From Robertmurraya sp047302285 (lineage in GTDB: Bacteria; Bacillota; Bacilli; Bacillales; Cytobacillaceae), in assembly GCF_047302285.1 (NCBI RefSeq), contig NZ_CP154845.1, positions 1,984,001 to 2,048,000 on the forward strand: a DNA stretch of 64,000 bases, written 5' to 3'. Below, piece after piece: positions 50,589 through 58,586 of the stretch. Within the stretch, counting starts at the first letter, position 1. The number at the start of each line of letters is the position of its first letter. The position numbers and the translations under genes were made by a program. The notes below the pieces were generated by a model, which had not been told where the DNA came from, did not search any database, and saw nothing but the letters and a program-made list of their open reading frames with translations.

Positions 50589-50625
50589 GTCATATGATAA
50601 TGAATGAACTGGTAGGTGATGAATA

Positions 50626-52029
50626 TTGCCACAGGAAATGGCAATTTCAAATGAAGTATTAAAAGCTATTCTTTCTAGAATTGATGAGGGCATTCATGTT
50701 GTCGATACAAATGGAAAAACGATATATTATAACGAAGTGGCAGCGAGGCATGATGGATTAAAAATTGGTGATGTAATTGGAAAGCCACTACTTCAAGTGT
50801 TCCCCTCTTTGAACGAAAACACAAGTACATTAATAAAAGTTCTAAAGTCAAAGAAGGCTATTTATAATCAGGCACAAATTTATACAAACGTTTATGGAAA
50901 AAGAATTGAGACGATGAATACGACGCTCCCGATCTTTGTTAAGAAGCATTTTATAGGAGCGATGGAAATTGCTAAGGATCACAGTACAATGAAAAGACTG
51001 TCGGAACAACTCGTCGATTTGCAAAAACAGTTGCTTTCAAAAAAAAATTCCTCTAAAAAGCCAAGTACGGTTTCCTATACCATGCAAGATTTATTAACGA
51101 AAAACCCTCTTTTTGAGCAAATGAAAATAGAAGCAGAGAAACTGGCCCGTTCCCACTCTCCCGTATTAGTCTTTGGAGAAAGTGGAACAGGGAAGGAATT
51201 ATTTGTGCAAGGAATACATCATGCTTCTACTCGTGCTATTGCTCCATTTATTGCCCAAAATTGTGCGGCTATTCCTGAAAATCTCCTTGAGAGTATTCTC
51301 TTTGGTACAGCAAAAGGGAGTTATACCGGTGCTGTCGAACGACCTGGTTTATTTGAGTTAGCAGATGGTGGAACCCTTTTTTTAGACGAAATACATGCGA
51401 TGCCGATTGATCTTCAAGCGAAGCTTCTACGCGTATTGGAAGATGGTCGTTTCAGAAGGATAGGAGGTGCTACAGATGTAGGTACTAATGTGAGAGTGAT
51501 CGCGGCAATGAATGTTCATCCTACAAAGGCTCTTGAACAAAAGATGCTTCGTTCTGATTTGTTTTACCGGTTGAATGTTTTAACGTTTGAATTAATATCC
51601 TTGCGAGAAAGAAAGGAAGATATTTTATATTTGGCAGAGGTCTTTATTGATCATTTTAATCAGAGCTTAAATAAGAATGTTATAGGTATCTCTGAGAGTG
51701 TAAAAGAGGTGCTCCTGAGCTACGCATGGCCAGGAAATGTAAGAGAATTGAAACATGCTCTTGAATATATGATGAATATTTGTACTGGTGATCAACTGGA
51801 AATAGACGATCTCCCGATTATGTTAAAGGAATTTATTAAGAATGGGAAAAGGCTGTCAAATAATGAATCTATATCATTTCGTGAAAAGATTGCAACATAT
51901 GAACAGGAATTAATTTTGCAAGCTTTAAAGGAAACGGAAGGGAATATTTTACAAGCAGCAACTTTATTACAGCTACCTAGACAAACATTACAGTATAAAA
52001 TTCAGAAGTTTGGACTTGATGCCGAATAA
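50626..52029 (+). CDS. Sigma-54-dependent transcriptional activator (PAS-AAA+-Fis) of the kam locus
   Basis: A 467-residue regulator. An N-terminal PAS sensor (about 10-125), a AAA+ domain with Walker A GESGTGKELF near residue 184, a GSYTGA loop that contacts sigma-54, Walker B TLFLDEIHAMP, and a C-terminal Fis-type helix-turn-helix (EGNILQAATLLQLPRQTLQY) are present. It should activate kamA at the sigma-54 promoter 52088. Start is TTG 50626 after GGTAGGTGAT. It lies between ablB and kamA, an arrangement known in other Bacillaceae. The stop codon lies inside the palindrome described at 52019. Confidence 0.92.
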   Translation: MPQEMAISNEVLKAILSRIDEGIHVVDTNGKTIYYNEVAARHDGLKIGDVIGKPLLQVFPSLNENTSTLIKVLKSKKAIYNQAQIYTNVYGKRIETMNTTLPIFVKKHFIGAMEIAKDHSTMKRLSEQLVDLQKQLLSKKNSSKKPSTVSYTMQDLLTKNPLFEQMKIEAEKLARSHSPVLVFGESGTGKELFVQGIHHASTRAIAPFIAQNCAAIPENLLESILFGTAKGSYTGAVERPGLFELADGGTLFLDEIHAMPIDLQAKLLRVLEDGRFRRIGGATDVGTNVRVIAAMNVHPTKALEQKMLRSDLFYRLNVLTFELISLRERKEDILYLAEVFIDHFNQSLNKNVIGISESVKEVLLSYAWPGNVRELKHALEYMMNICTGDQLEIDDLPIMLKEFIKNGKRLSNNESISFREKIATYEQELILQALKETEGNILQAATLLQLPRQTLQYKIQKFGLDAE

Positions 52030-52044
52030 TCGGCATTTTTTTTA
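52019..52044 (+). terminator. Terminator-like hairpin that also matches the activator palindrome
   Basis: ATGCCGAATAATCGGCAT is a perfect palindrome apart from its 4-nt centre, followed by eight T residues, at the activator stop codon. The same TGCCGA-N4-TCGGCA pattern lies before the activator gene. Centred about 62 bp upstream of the -24 element of kamA, it could double as an enhancer site. Confidence 0.75.
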
Positions 52045-52087
52045 TGGGTAATAATTCAAAAGCCTTTATTTTCCCTATTTACGAGCT

Positions 52088-52105
52088 TTGGCATGCTTTT
52101 TGCAT
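52088..52105 (+). promoter_or_regulatory. Sigma-54 (-24/-12) promoter of kamA
   Basis: TTGGCATGCTTTTTGCAT matches the consensus: GG at 52090-52091 and GC at 52102-52103 with exactly 10 nt between. It is 36 nt before the kamA start and downstream of a gene for a sigma-54 activator. Confidence 0.85.
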
Positions 52106-52140
52106 AATTTATTATAAATACATTTCTAGGGGGATAAAGC

Positions 52141-53556
52141 GTGAAGCAAACATTGTATAAGCCGAAAAGGCATTGGAAGGAAATAGAGCTATGGAAGGAT
52201 GTTACGGAGGAGCAATGGAATGATTGGCTTTGGCAATTAACCAATACAATTCGGACGCTCGAAGATTTAAAGAAAGTCATTCATCTAACTCCGGAAGAGG
52301 AAGAAGGAGTAAAGATTTCTACAAAAACGATTCCTTTAAATATAACTCCATATTATGCCTCTCTCATGAATCCAGATGATCCCCGCTGTCCAATACGGAT
52401 GCAGTCGGTACCCATTTCAAAAGAAATCTATAAGACGAAATATGATCTAGAGGATCCGCTACATGAAGACGAAGATTCTCCTGTACCTGGTTTAACCCAT
52501 CGTTATCCAGATCGAGTGCTCTTTCTCGTCACCAATCAATGTTCCATGTATTGCAGATATTGCACAAGAAGAAGATTTTCCGGACAAATTGGCATGGGTG
52601 TTCCAAAGAAACAGTTAGATGAAGCGATCAATTATATTCAAAATACACCTGAAGTTAGAGATGTTCTCATTTCGGGCGGAGACGGACTGCTCATTAATGA
52701 TACGATCTTAGAATATATTTTGAAAAAGTTACGTGAAATCGATCATGTGGAAATCATTCGAATTGGGACCCGTGCACCAGTGGTCTTCCCGCAACGCATA
52801 ACAGAAAATCTATGCAATATTTTAAAGAAATATCATCCTATCTGGCTCAATACCCATTTCAACACTTCAATTGAAATTACCGAAGATTCTAAGAGAGCAT
52901 GCGAAATGCTGGCAAATGCTGGAGTTCCAGTTGGGAATCAGTCAGTCATTTTAGCTGGAATTAATGACAGTGTGCCGATTATGAAAAAGCTGATGCACGA
53001 TCTAGTGAAGATTCGAGTTCGCCCATATTATATTTATCAATGTGATTTATCTGAAGGTATTGGTCATTTCAGAGCACCTATTTCAAAAGGATTAGAAATT
53101 ATTGAAGGCTTGAGAGGGCATACATCTGGGTATGCAGTACCAACATTTGTCGTCGATGCTCCTGGAGGTGGTGGAAAGATCTCATTACAGCCGAACTACT
53201 TAATTTCCCAAAGTGCGGATAAGGTTGTGCTTCGAAATTTTGAGGGTGTGATTACGACTTACCCAGAGCCAGAATCATATACTCCAGGTACGGCAGAAGG
53301 GTACTTTAAGGAGCTCTATCCAGAGATGGAGGAGAAACGTTCGAATGTGGGAATCTCAGCTCTCATGAATGACCAACAGTTTAACCTCGTTCCGGAGGGA
53401 ATTGAACGCTTAAATCGTCGTCAAACATACGAAAGTAATCCAGAGCATGCCTCCTTAAAAAACAAACGAGAAAAACGGGATCAATTGAAGGAGAAAAAGT
53501 TTCAGGCTCAGCAAGAAAAATTCAAAAAAGTGGATCCAGAAACGAAGGAGGCGTAG
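52141..53556 (+). CDS. kamA: Lysine 2,3-aminomutase
   Basis: A 471-residue radical SAM enzyme converting lysine to beta-lysine with PLP. The [4Fe-4S] motif is CSMYCRYCTRRR near residue 136, and a SAM-binding glycine-rich ISGGDGLL follows near residue 182; the PLP-lysine region lies in the C-terminal half (APGGGGKISLQPNY). The start GTG 52141 follows GGGGGATAAAG. The charged C-terminal tail is longer than the core needs. It is expressed from the sigma-54 promoter upstream and followed 4 nt later by yokU. Confidence 0.94.
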   Translation: MKQTLYKPKRHWKEIELWKDVTEEQWNDWLWQLTNTIRTLEDLKKVIHLTPEEEEGVKISTKTIPLNITPYYASLMNPDDPRCPIRMQSVPISKEIYKTKYDLEDPLHEDEDSPVPGLTHRYPDRVLFLVTNQCSMYCRYCTRRRFSGQIGMGVPKKQLDEAINYIQNTPEVRDVLISGGDGLLINDTILEYILKKLREIDHVEIIRIGTRAPVVFPQRITENLCNILKKYHPIWLNTHFNTSIEITEDSKRACEMLANAGVPVGNQSVILAGINDSVPIMKKLMHDLVKIRVRPYYIYQCDLSEGIGHFRAPISKGLEIIEGLRGHTSGYAVPTFVVDAPGGGGKISLQPNYLISQSADKVVLRNFEGVITTYPEPESYTPGTAEGYFKELYPEMEEKRSNVGISALMNDQQFNLVPEGIERLNRRQTYESNPEHASLKNKREKRDQLKEKKFQAQQEKFKKVDPETKEA

Positions 53557-53560
53557 TTAT

Positions 53561-53842
53561 ATGGCGTATTGTGATTGGTGTAGCAGTAGTGAGATTCGTG
53601 AAGATCAACAATCAGTGTATTGGGAGTTACCAGATGGCACTAAAGCGATTGAAATTAGAGAAACTCCAACAATTGTGTGCAAGGAGTGCGGGATGACCTA
53701 TCAAGACGACTCCATTGTCAGGGATATAGAAGATCAGCTTTTTCTAATTGACACAAAGGCAATCGAACGTTCCATTAGTTTTAAAGAACTAATAGAACTC
53801 CCTAAATTGTTGAAGAGAAATTATTTTGATTTTTCTTCTTAG
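53561..53842 (+). CDS. yokU: YokU family zinc-ribbon-like protein
   Basis: A 93-residue protein beginning MAYCDWCSSSEIRE, with a second pair CKECGMTY near residue 46: four cysteines spaced as a zinc ribbon. It matches the YokU family, whose members sit next to kamA in many Bacillaceae. Unknown function. It follows kamA by 4 nt and should share its transcript. Confidence 0.85.
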   Translation: MAYCDWCSSSEIREDQQSVYWELPDGTKAIEIRETPTIVCKECGMTYQDDSIVRDIEDQLFLIDTKAIERSISFKELIELPKLLKRNYFDFSS

Positions 53843-53860
53843 AAATAGAACTTGAGGTAT

Positions 53861-53890
53861 ACTAGCATCCATAAAATGGTGCTAGTTTTC
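53861..53890. terminator. Bidirectional terminator after yokU
   Basis: ACTAGCATC / GGTGCTAGT stem (one G-T pair), 8-nt loop and TTTTCTTG. It may also serve the minus-strand transporter gene. Confidence 0.72.
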
Positions 53891-53903
53891 TTGTGTTTAT
53901 GTG

Positions 53904-54248
53904 TTATTTCCCTTTTAAAATCCAAAATCCAAATAATATAACCGTGACACCAATTGCCGTGCGCCAGCTGGGTAATTCTTTTAAGAAAAGGTAACCAATT
54001 ACTACGCTAACGAAGATTTCTAACCCTTTTGAGACAATTAGTGAAAACGTTAAGCTATTTGCGACTTTTGCTAGAGACTTAACTCCATATCCAATCATTA
54101 AACTTGCAGATAAGAAAAATGGAAAAGATTTTATATAGTACAATAGAGTGGATAAAAAATGTGAATCAATATGTTTTGTGTGATAGGCGTAAATGGAATT
54201 AATGATGAATAATCCACCTAACATGGATAAAAGGGCAAGAAAGATCAT
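53904..54248 (-). CDS. Small multidrug-resistance/DMT-type transporter
   Basis: A 114-residue protein with four hydrophobic helices of the SMR/EamA-type size, including the ending ELPSWRTAIGVTVILFGFWIL that is typical of DMT helix 4 and its loop. The conserved glutamate of drug-exporting SMR proteins is not evident at the usual place in helix 1, so a drug role is unproved. GGAG lies about 10 nt before the ATG. It is a single gene on the minus strand. Confidence 0.75.
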   Translation of the reverse strand: MIFLALLSMLGGLFIINSIYAYHTKHIDSHFLSTLLYYIKSFPFFLSASLMIGYGVKSLAKVANSLTFSLIVSKGLEIFVSVVIGYLFLKELPSWRTAIGVTVILFGFWILKGK

Positions 54249-54416
54249 AGCGTATAAACTCCAATTTGTTTGTTTCTATAATTTTTGCCTATAAGCAAAA
54301 TATTTATGTGCTATATATAAATACGTTCAAATTGTCTAGATTTTTTAATAGACTACTTCCATGAAAATAAGTTATAGTAAAAGACAATATCAAAAACAGA
54401 GGGAGAAAAGTACGTG

Positions 54417-54653
54417 ATGTTGAAATCGTTCTATCATTTTTTGATGAAATATCGTCATCCTAAGCCGCCGAATGAAATTAGTGTTTTTGCCAACGCTGCC
54501 TATGCTGACCATAGTTTTCCAAAAAGTAGTGAGGATTACGATGAACTAAGCAGTTATTTAGAATTGAATGGTCATTATTTATCGAGCATGGTGGTATTTG
54601 ATGAGGCATGGGAAATTTACCTTTCAACAGAAAAAAGGGAAACCAATGAATGA
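54417..54653 (+). CDS. yozE: YozE family protein (UPF0346)
   Basis: A 78-residue protein with the family sequence KSFYHFLMKYRHPKPP, then FANAAYADHSFPK and SSYLELNGHYL, nearly that of B. subtilis YozE, a small helical protein of unknown function. ATG 54417 follows the GGGAG site; GTG 54414 is adjacent and less likely. The stop falls inside the terminator. Confidence 0.94.
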   Translation: MLKSFYHFLMKYRHPKPPNEISVFANAAYADHSFPKSSEDYDELSSYLELNGHYLSSMVVFDEAWEIYLSTEKRETNE

Positions 54654-54672
54654 ATTGGATTCCCTTTTTTTT
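54631..54672 (+). terminator. Intrinsic terminator at the end of yozE
   Basis: AAAAAAGGGAA-a-CCAAT / ATTGG-a-TTCCCTTTTTT stem overlapping the stop codon, then more T residues. Confidence 0.88.
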
Positions 54673-54682
54673 TGCTCTCCAT

Positions 54683-54868
54683 CTATACTTCAGTAGAATG
54701 AGATTTAATGACTTCTGAACCAAATTGAAGGCATTCGCTACAAATAGAAACTCCAGGCCCCAGTGCCAATATGAACTGTGTCCCTGTTTTGATTTGGAGT
54801 AGATGTCTTTTCTAAAGCACTATAGAGTTCATCAATGACATTTTTTATTAGAAAGTTAAATGTTCATA
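54683..54868 (-). pseudogene. Possible remnant of a C4 zinc-finger gene, frameshifted
   Basis: On the minus strand one frame reads NVIDELYSALEK and further, to a stop; the next frame reads GPGVSICSECLQFGSEV to a TAG at 54683. The second half recalls the ClpX-type C4 zinc finger (GPGVYICDEC). Joining both requires a frame change near the GGGG at 54758-54761. No start codon or ribosome site is visible upstream. The rest of the 54654-54983 gap shows nothing else. Confidence 0.3.
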
Positions 54869-54983
54869 TGAACAAAATGGCCAGTCTTACTGCTGAAAGA
54901 TATTCACATAAAGTACGGTTTTTCTTAATCGAGCATATAATATCTTAATAAATTCACGACTCATCATGTGGGAGATGGAGGCT

Positions 54984-55691
54984 ATGAAAGAGAAGAAAAA
55001 ACCAAAATTTAAGATCGGTGATACAGTCGTGATCACAATTTACGGTACCGTTGGAAAAGTTACAGATATCAAATGGCTGGATGGCATGCATGTATACGGA
55101 ATCAACGGAAGTGAAGGCTTATTTATGGAATCAAGCCTTCAGAATTTGTCCGAATATGAAGGTAGTATCATGGAGAAAGAGCAAATTGATATTGAGTATC
55201 GTTACTTTATTGGTGACCTTGTCCAAGTAAAAGGATATGGGGCTGACTTGTTTAAAGTGGTTGGCTTTAGAACCGAAATTTGGAGATATAAAGAGGACGC
55301 GTGGGAAGACGTTATTTACGAGCTTGCACGGATCAAGGATGGAGAATGGCTTGAAGCCGGTGAAGAAGAATTAACTTTAGTAGCCGACGCAGAAAATGCA
55401 GAATCCTTTATTCAAAAATTAGGTCTCTTATTTTTAGCGAATAAGAAAAAGCCATTGGAACTGCAAAATCCAATCCCAACACATAAAAAAGCAGAGAAAC
55501 AGTTTCTTGACGAACAAAAAGAGCAAAGTCAAATCATTGATGCCCTTTTAGATATCTATAATGATTACTCGATTCTTTTTGAACTTTTTCAAGATGATGA
55601 ATACAAACATATGATGAGAATGGTTGTACGAAAACTCCAGCTTATTGTGCGTAAATCTCGATCACTTCATCAAAGCAGTGACAATAGTTAA
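54984..55691 (+). CDS. yodN: YodN-like protein
   Basis: A 235-residue soluble protein with two N-terminal KOW-like/beta modules (KFKIGDTVVITIYGTVGKV, then YFIGDLVQVKGYGADLFKVVGF) and a helical C-terminus. It matches Bacillus YodN, unknown function. ATG 54984 has GGGAGA 8 nt upstream; ATG 54966 would add six residues. The beta modules resemble small RNA- or protein-binding folds, but that is inference. Its tail end overlaps the next minus-strand gene by 4 nt. Confidence 0.8.
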   Translation: MKEKKKPKFKIGDTVVITIYGTVGKVTDIKWLDGMHVYGINGSEGLFMESSLQNLSEYEGSIMEKEQIDIEYRYFIGDLVQVKGYGADLFKVVGFRTEIWRYKEDAWEDVIYELARIKDGEWLEAGEEELTLVADAENAESFIQKLGLLFLANKKKPLELQNPIPTHKKAEKQFLDEQKEQSQIIDALLDIYNDYSILFELFQDDEYKHMMRMVVRKLQLIVRKSRSLHQSSDNS

Positions 55692-55846
55692 ATAAAAAGA
55701 AGCATCACAAACAGAAGAGGAATCCCTAAAATTAAAATAGTTTTAAAATGGATAGATGTCATTTTTTTAAATAAATGCAATGTAAGGCTGTTATCCTCGT
55801 TTAAATCTTTTCTCCATGTTTCAATTGCTTTGGGAATGGTTATCAT
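55688..55846 (-). CDS. Small membrane protein, unknown
   Basis: A 52-residue protein with a hydrophilic N-terminus (MITIPKAIETWRKDLNED) and one C-terminal membrane helix. ATG 55846 has AAAGGAGGAA 7 nt upstream; the longer frame to 55885 lacks a site. Position matches small YodL/YodM-type genes between yodN and yozD, but I cannot assign it. The stop overlaps yodN tail to tail. Confidence 0.6.
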   Translation of the reverse strand: MITIPKAIETWRKDLNEDNSLTLHLFKKMTSIHFKTILILGIPLLFVMLLFI

Positions 55847-56017
55847 TTTGTCTTCCTCCTTTTTCATCATTCTATGCTTGTCCATTGCTGATATATGACG
55901 AAAAAATTGAAGATGGATGATGAATTCTCTGTCGTTTCAACATTGTCATGAAATTTTTCACTAGTAAGAATGAAAAGGAGTTTGCCATCATACATTTTGT
56001 ACAAAGGGGGCGATTCT

Positions 56018-56188
56018 GTGAAGGAAATTGAAGTATTTATTGATACGGATGAGATAGGAGATTTTTTCTTCCAAGAGTTACTAAGGAGAGGATACGCTCC
56101 TTCTGATGGGGAAGTAGAGGAACTTGCAGATATTACGTTCGAGTATTTATTAGCTAAATGTATTATTGATGAAGAAGAAGAAGTTTAA
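56018..56188 (+). CDS. yozD: YozD family protein
   Basis: A 56-residue acidic protein starting VKEIEVFIDTDEIGDFFF, closely resembling B. subtilis YozD, of unknown function. GTG 56018 has AAAGGGGG 7 nt upstream and is the family start; the frame to 55970 is without support. The C-terminal EEEEV tail is typical of this family. Followed by a hairpin shared with the minus-strand genes. Confidence 0.88.
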   Translation: MKEIEVFIDTDEIGDFFFQELLRRGYAPSDGEVEELADITFEYLLAKCIIDEEEEV

Positions 56189-56228
56189 TTAGACCTAAAT
56201 ATGAGAAAAACTTGATATGAAAGAGAAT

Positions 56229-56267
56229 GGGCAACACAAAAAGTCAGTTACGCTTTTTGTATTGCCC
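56229..56267. terminator. Bidirectional hairpin after yozD
   Basis: GGGCAACACAAAAAG / CTTTTTGTATTGCCC, 15 bp with one G-T pair and a 9-nt loop, between yozD and a convergent small gene. Confidence 0.75.
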
Positions 56268-56275
56268 TATTTCTA

Positions 56276-56404
56276 TTAGGTGTTTTTTCGATCTTTTGCC
56301 GTATTTTCTTTCCCGTGTGCTTCATGCTCTGCGACGATTTGTTCTGGTGGAATATGATTATTCTTTTTTGGTTGATTGATGCGACTTCTATGCTTTTTAC
56401 CCAT
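56276..56404 (-). CDS. Tiny basic protein, SASP-like
   Basis: A 42-residue protein beginning MGKKHRSRINQPKKNNHIPP, rich in Lys, His, Asn and Gln with no hydrophobic segment. AGGAGGG is 7 nt before the ATG. Size and composition recall minor small acid-soluble spore proteins, though I cannot name the family. It is directly downstream of a similar gene on the same strand; together they are probably one unit. Confidence 0.6.
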   Translation of the reverse strand: MGKKHRSRINQPKKNNHIPPEQIVAEHEAHGKENTAKDRKNT

Positions 56405-56422
56405 AATACCCTCCTAATTGTC

Positions 56423-56551
56423 CTATTTTTTATGTTGTCTTTTAATCGATAACGAAGTGTGAGGCTCTGTATTTGATCTAGAAGATGGATTGGTTTCGTT
56501 TGCATGTTGTACTGCTTGCTCGAGCTTTTTACTCATTTTTCCTTTTGACAA
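56423..56551 (-). CDS. Tiny basic protein, SASP-like
   Basis: A 42-residue protein beginning at TTG 56551 (LSKGKMSKKLEQAVQHANET) behind an exact AAGGGAGGA site. Lys/Gln/Asn/Ser-rich, no hydrophobic helix, ending KRQHKK. It looks like a minor spore protein by composition only. It stands 18 nt upstream of the other tiny gene. Confidence 0.6.
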   Translation of the reverse strand: MSKGKMSKKLEQAVQHANETNPSSRSNTEPHTSLSIKRQHKK

Positions 56552-56720
56552 GATGAATTCCTCCCTTATAAAAGTTCTATTTATTTTTCCCGAACATGAT
56601 TGAATCATTCGTAATGAAAACTCATGACTCTACAAACAATAAAATTAACGCTATAATAGGACAAGAAAGATCGTGTACATGTTATACTTGTTTTTCATAA
56701 AGGTTAAGGAGGATTTTTTC

Positions 56721-57422
56721 ATGAGTGTACATATTGGTGCTAAAGAAAATGAAATTGCAGAAACGGTTCTTTTACCAGGTGATCCGTTAAGGGCAAAATA
56801 TATAGCTGAAACTTTTTTAGAAAATCCTGTTTGCTATAACGAAGTTCGTAATATGTTTGGATATACTGGTACGTATAAAGGGAAACGTGTATCTGTACAA
56901 GGAACGGGTATGGGTGTTCCTTCTATTTCTATCTATGTGAATGAGCTTATGCAAAGCTATAATGTGCAAAACTTGATTCGTGTAGGAACTTGCGGGGCTA
57001 TTCAGAAGGATGTAAAAGTGAGAGACGTTATATTGGCGATGACCGCTTCAACTGACTCTCAAATGAATCGCATTACCTTCGGTGGTATTGATTATGCACC
57101 TACAGCTAATTTTGATCTTCTTAAGAGAGCTTATGATGTAGGGGTTGAAAAGGGGCTGAACCTCAAGGTAGGGAATGTGTTTACTGCGGACATGTTCTAT
57201 AATGATAATGCGGATCATGAAAAATGGGCTCAATATCAAATCCTTGCGATCGAAATGGAAACAGCCGCACTATATACATTGGCAGCGAAATTTGACCGTA
57301 ACGCATTATCTGTTTTAACCGTCAGTGATCATTTATTAACTGGAGAAGAAACAACTGCTCAAGAGAGACAAACAACTTTCAATGAGATGATTGAGGTATC
57401 TCTAGAGGCTGCAATAAAGTAA
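56721..57422 (+). CDS. deoD: Purine nucleoside phosphorylase DeoD
   Basis: A 233-residue hexameric-type phosphorylase that splits purine nucleosides with phosphate. MSVHIGAKENEIAETVLLPGDPLRAKYIAE at the start (first 20 residues quoted elsewhere as MSVHIGAKENE), the phosphate arginine in GDPLRAKY, RVGTCGAI, and EMETAALYTLA are diagnostic. ATG 56721 follows AAGGAGG. A terminator follows the stop; yodJ lies next, the B. subtilis order. Confidence 0.96.
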   Translation: MSVHIGAKENEIAETVLLPGDPLRAKYIAETFLENPVCYNEVRNMFGYTGTYKGKRVSVQGTGMGVPSISIYVNELMQSYNVQNLIRVGTCGAIQKDVKVRDVILAMTASTDSQMNRITFGGIDYAPTANFDLLKRAYDVGVEKGLNLKVGNVFTADMFYNDNADHEKWAQYQILAIEMETAALYTLAAKFDRNALSVLTVSDHLLTGEETTAQERQTTFNEMIEVSLEAAIK

Positions 57423-57440
57423 GACATGTAACAAAAACAC

Positions 57441-57475
57441 GCAGCTTCGCGATCAACATGTGAAGCTGCCTTTTT
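57441..57475 (+). terminator. Intrinsic terminator after deoD
   Basis: GCAGCTTC / GAAGCTGC stem with a 13-nt loop and CTTTTT. Confidence 0.82.
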
Positions 57476-57569
57476 CACATTCTTTCCTGTTTTTTAGGCG
57501 AAATTATTGTAAAATTGATTTGTCTTAGTTTGAGCGGACAAATAAGTCAATGAAGTATTGGTGGTTATC

Positions 57570-58412
57570 ATGAGAAAAATGTTCATAACAGTATACGTAG
57601 TAAGTATCGTTCTTATCATGAGCGGTTGCAATCAATTTGATGCTCTTGTAAATAAGATCCCTTTTATGAATCAAAGTGATGGGGGACAACATGGATTCGA
57701 AGAGAATGAGGAAATAGTAGAGAATGATGAGCCAACTGCGGAGGAAGAAGAGATTGCTCCAGATATTCTTACTTTAGAGGCACAGTTTTTTAATGAAATT
57801 GAAGAAGTTGATGGGAAGTTAACGATCCAAAACCCGCTCAATATATTGGCTTTAGTCAATAAAGAATTTGCTCTTCCTGAACAATACGCACCAGAGGATC
57901 TTGTTCGACCAAAGGTTCCATTCTCTTTCGGTGATCTGGATATTGAAAAGAGTTATATGCGTAAAGAGGCAGCAGACCATCTTGAATTATTGTTTAAAGC
58001 TGCGAAAAAAGCAAACATAGAAATATTTGCTGTCTCTGGTTATCGCTCCTATGACCGTCAAGTTGACGTCTTTGCAGCAAAGGCCAGCCAAGTAGGAGAA
58101 CAAGCTGCCGCTACTGTTGTGGCGGTTCCTGGATTTAGTGAACATCAATCAGGACTAGCGATGGATATCTCAAGTAGAAGTATAAATCTTGAGTTGATTG
58201 AGAAATTTGAGGAGACAAAAGAAGGTAAATGGTTAGCAGACAACGCCCATAAGTTTGGATTCATTTTACGATATCCAAAGGGAAAAGAGGAAATTACAGG
58301 TTATCAATATGAGCCCTGGCATTTCCGTTACATCGGAATTGAAGCTGCGACGCTCATGTATGAAAAAGATCTAACTTTGGAAGAGTATTTTAACATCGTG
58401 GAGAAAATTTAA
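57570..58412 (+). CDS. yodJ: D-alanyl-D-alanine carboxypeptidase, VanY/YodJ type
   Basis: A 280-residue lipoprotein (lipobox IMSGC, Cys20) with a VanY-type zinc peptidase domain. Family pieces are SGYRSYDRQ near residue 155, the zinc-site GFSEHQSGLAMDIS and the late EPWHFRYIG. An acidic linker (EENEEIVENDEP) follows the lipid anchor. It trims the D-Ala end of peptidoglycan stems outside the membrane. Upstream TTG 57558 is in frame but has no better ribosome site. Confidence 0.9.
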   Translation: MRKMFITVYVVSIVLIMSGCNQFDALVNKIPFMNQSDGGQHGFEENEEIVENDEPTAEEEEIAPDILTLEAQFFNEIEEVDGKLTIQNPLNILALVNKEFALPEQYAPEDLVRPKVPFSFGDLDIEKSYMRKEAADHLELLFKAAKKANIEIFAVSGYRSYDRQVDVFAAKASQVGEQAAATVVAVPGFSEHQSGLAMDISSRSINLELIEKFEETKEGKWLADNAHKFGFILRYPKGKEEITGYQYEPWHFRYIGIEAATLMYEKDLTLEEYFNIVEKI

Positions 58413-58586
58413 ACTGTGTCATATTTTGTTCATATTTTAAATATACAATTAATTTCGTATCAAAATGGGTTTAATGACTTTGTAAAATTATTGATTTAAA
58501 TGACATGCTAATTATCAAAGGGTTTTTGAGCTTAGCAAATGTGCTTCTAGCGCGAGCATTCTATGGAATTGAAAGTGGTGACAATA

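Noticed and set aside
50547..50591. Terminator after ablB
   Set aside because: The 17-bp-armed hairpin has no U tract on either strand, and its halves repeat a palindrome found again before kamA, which fits regulatory sites better.
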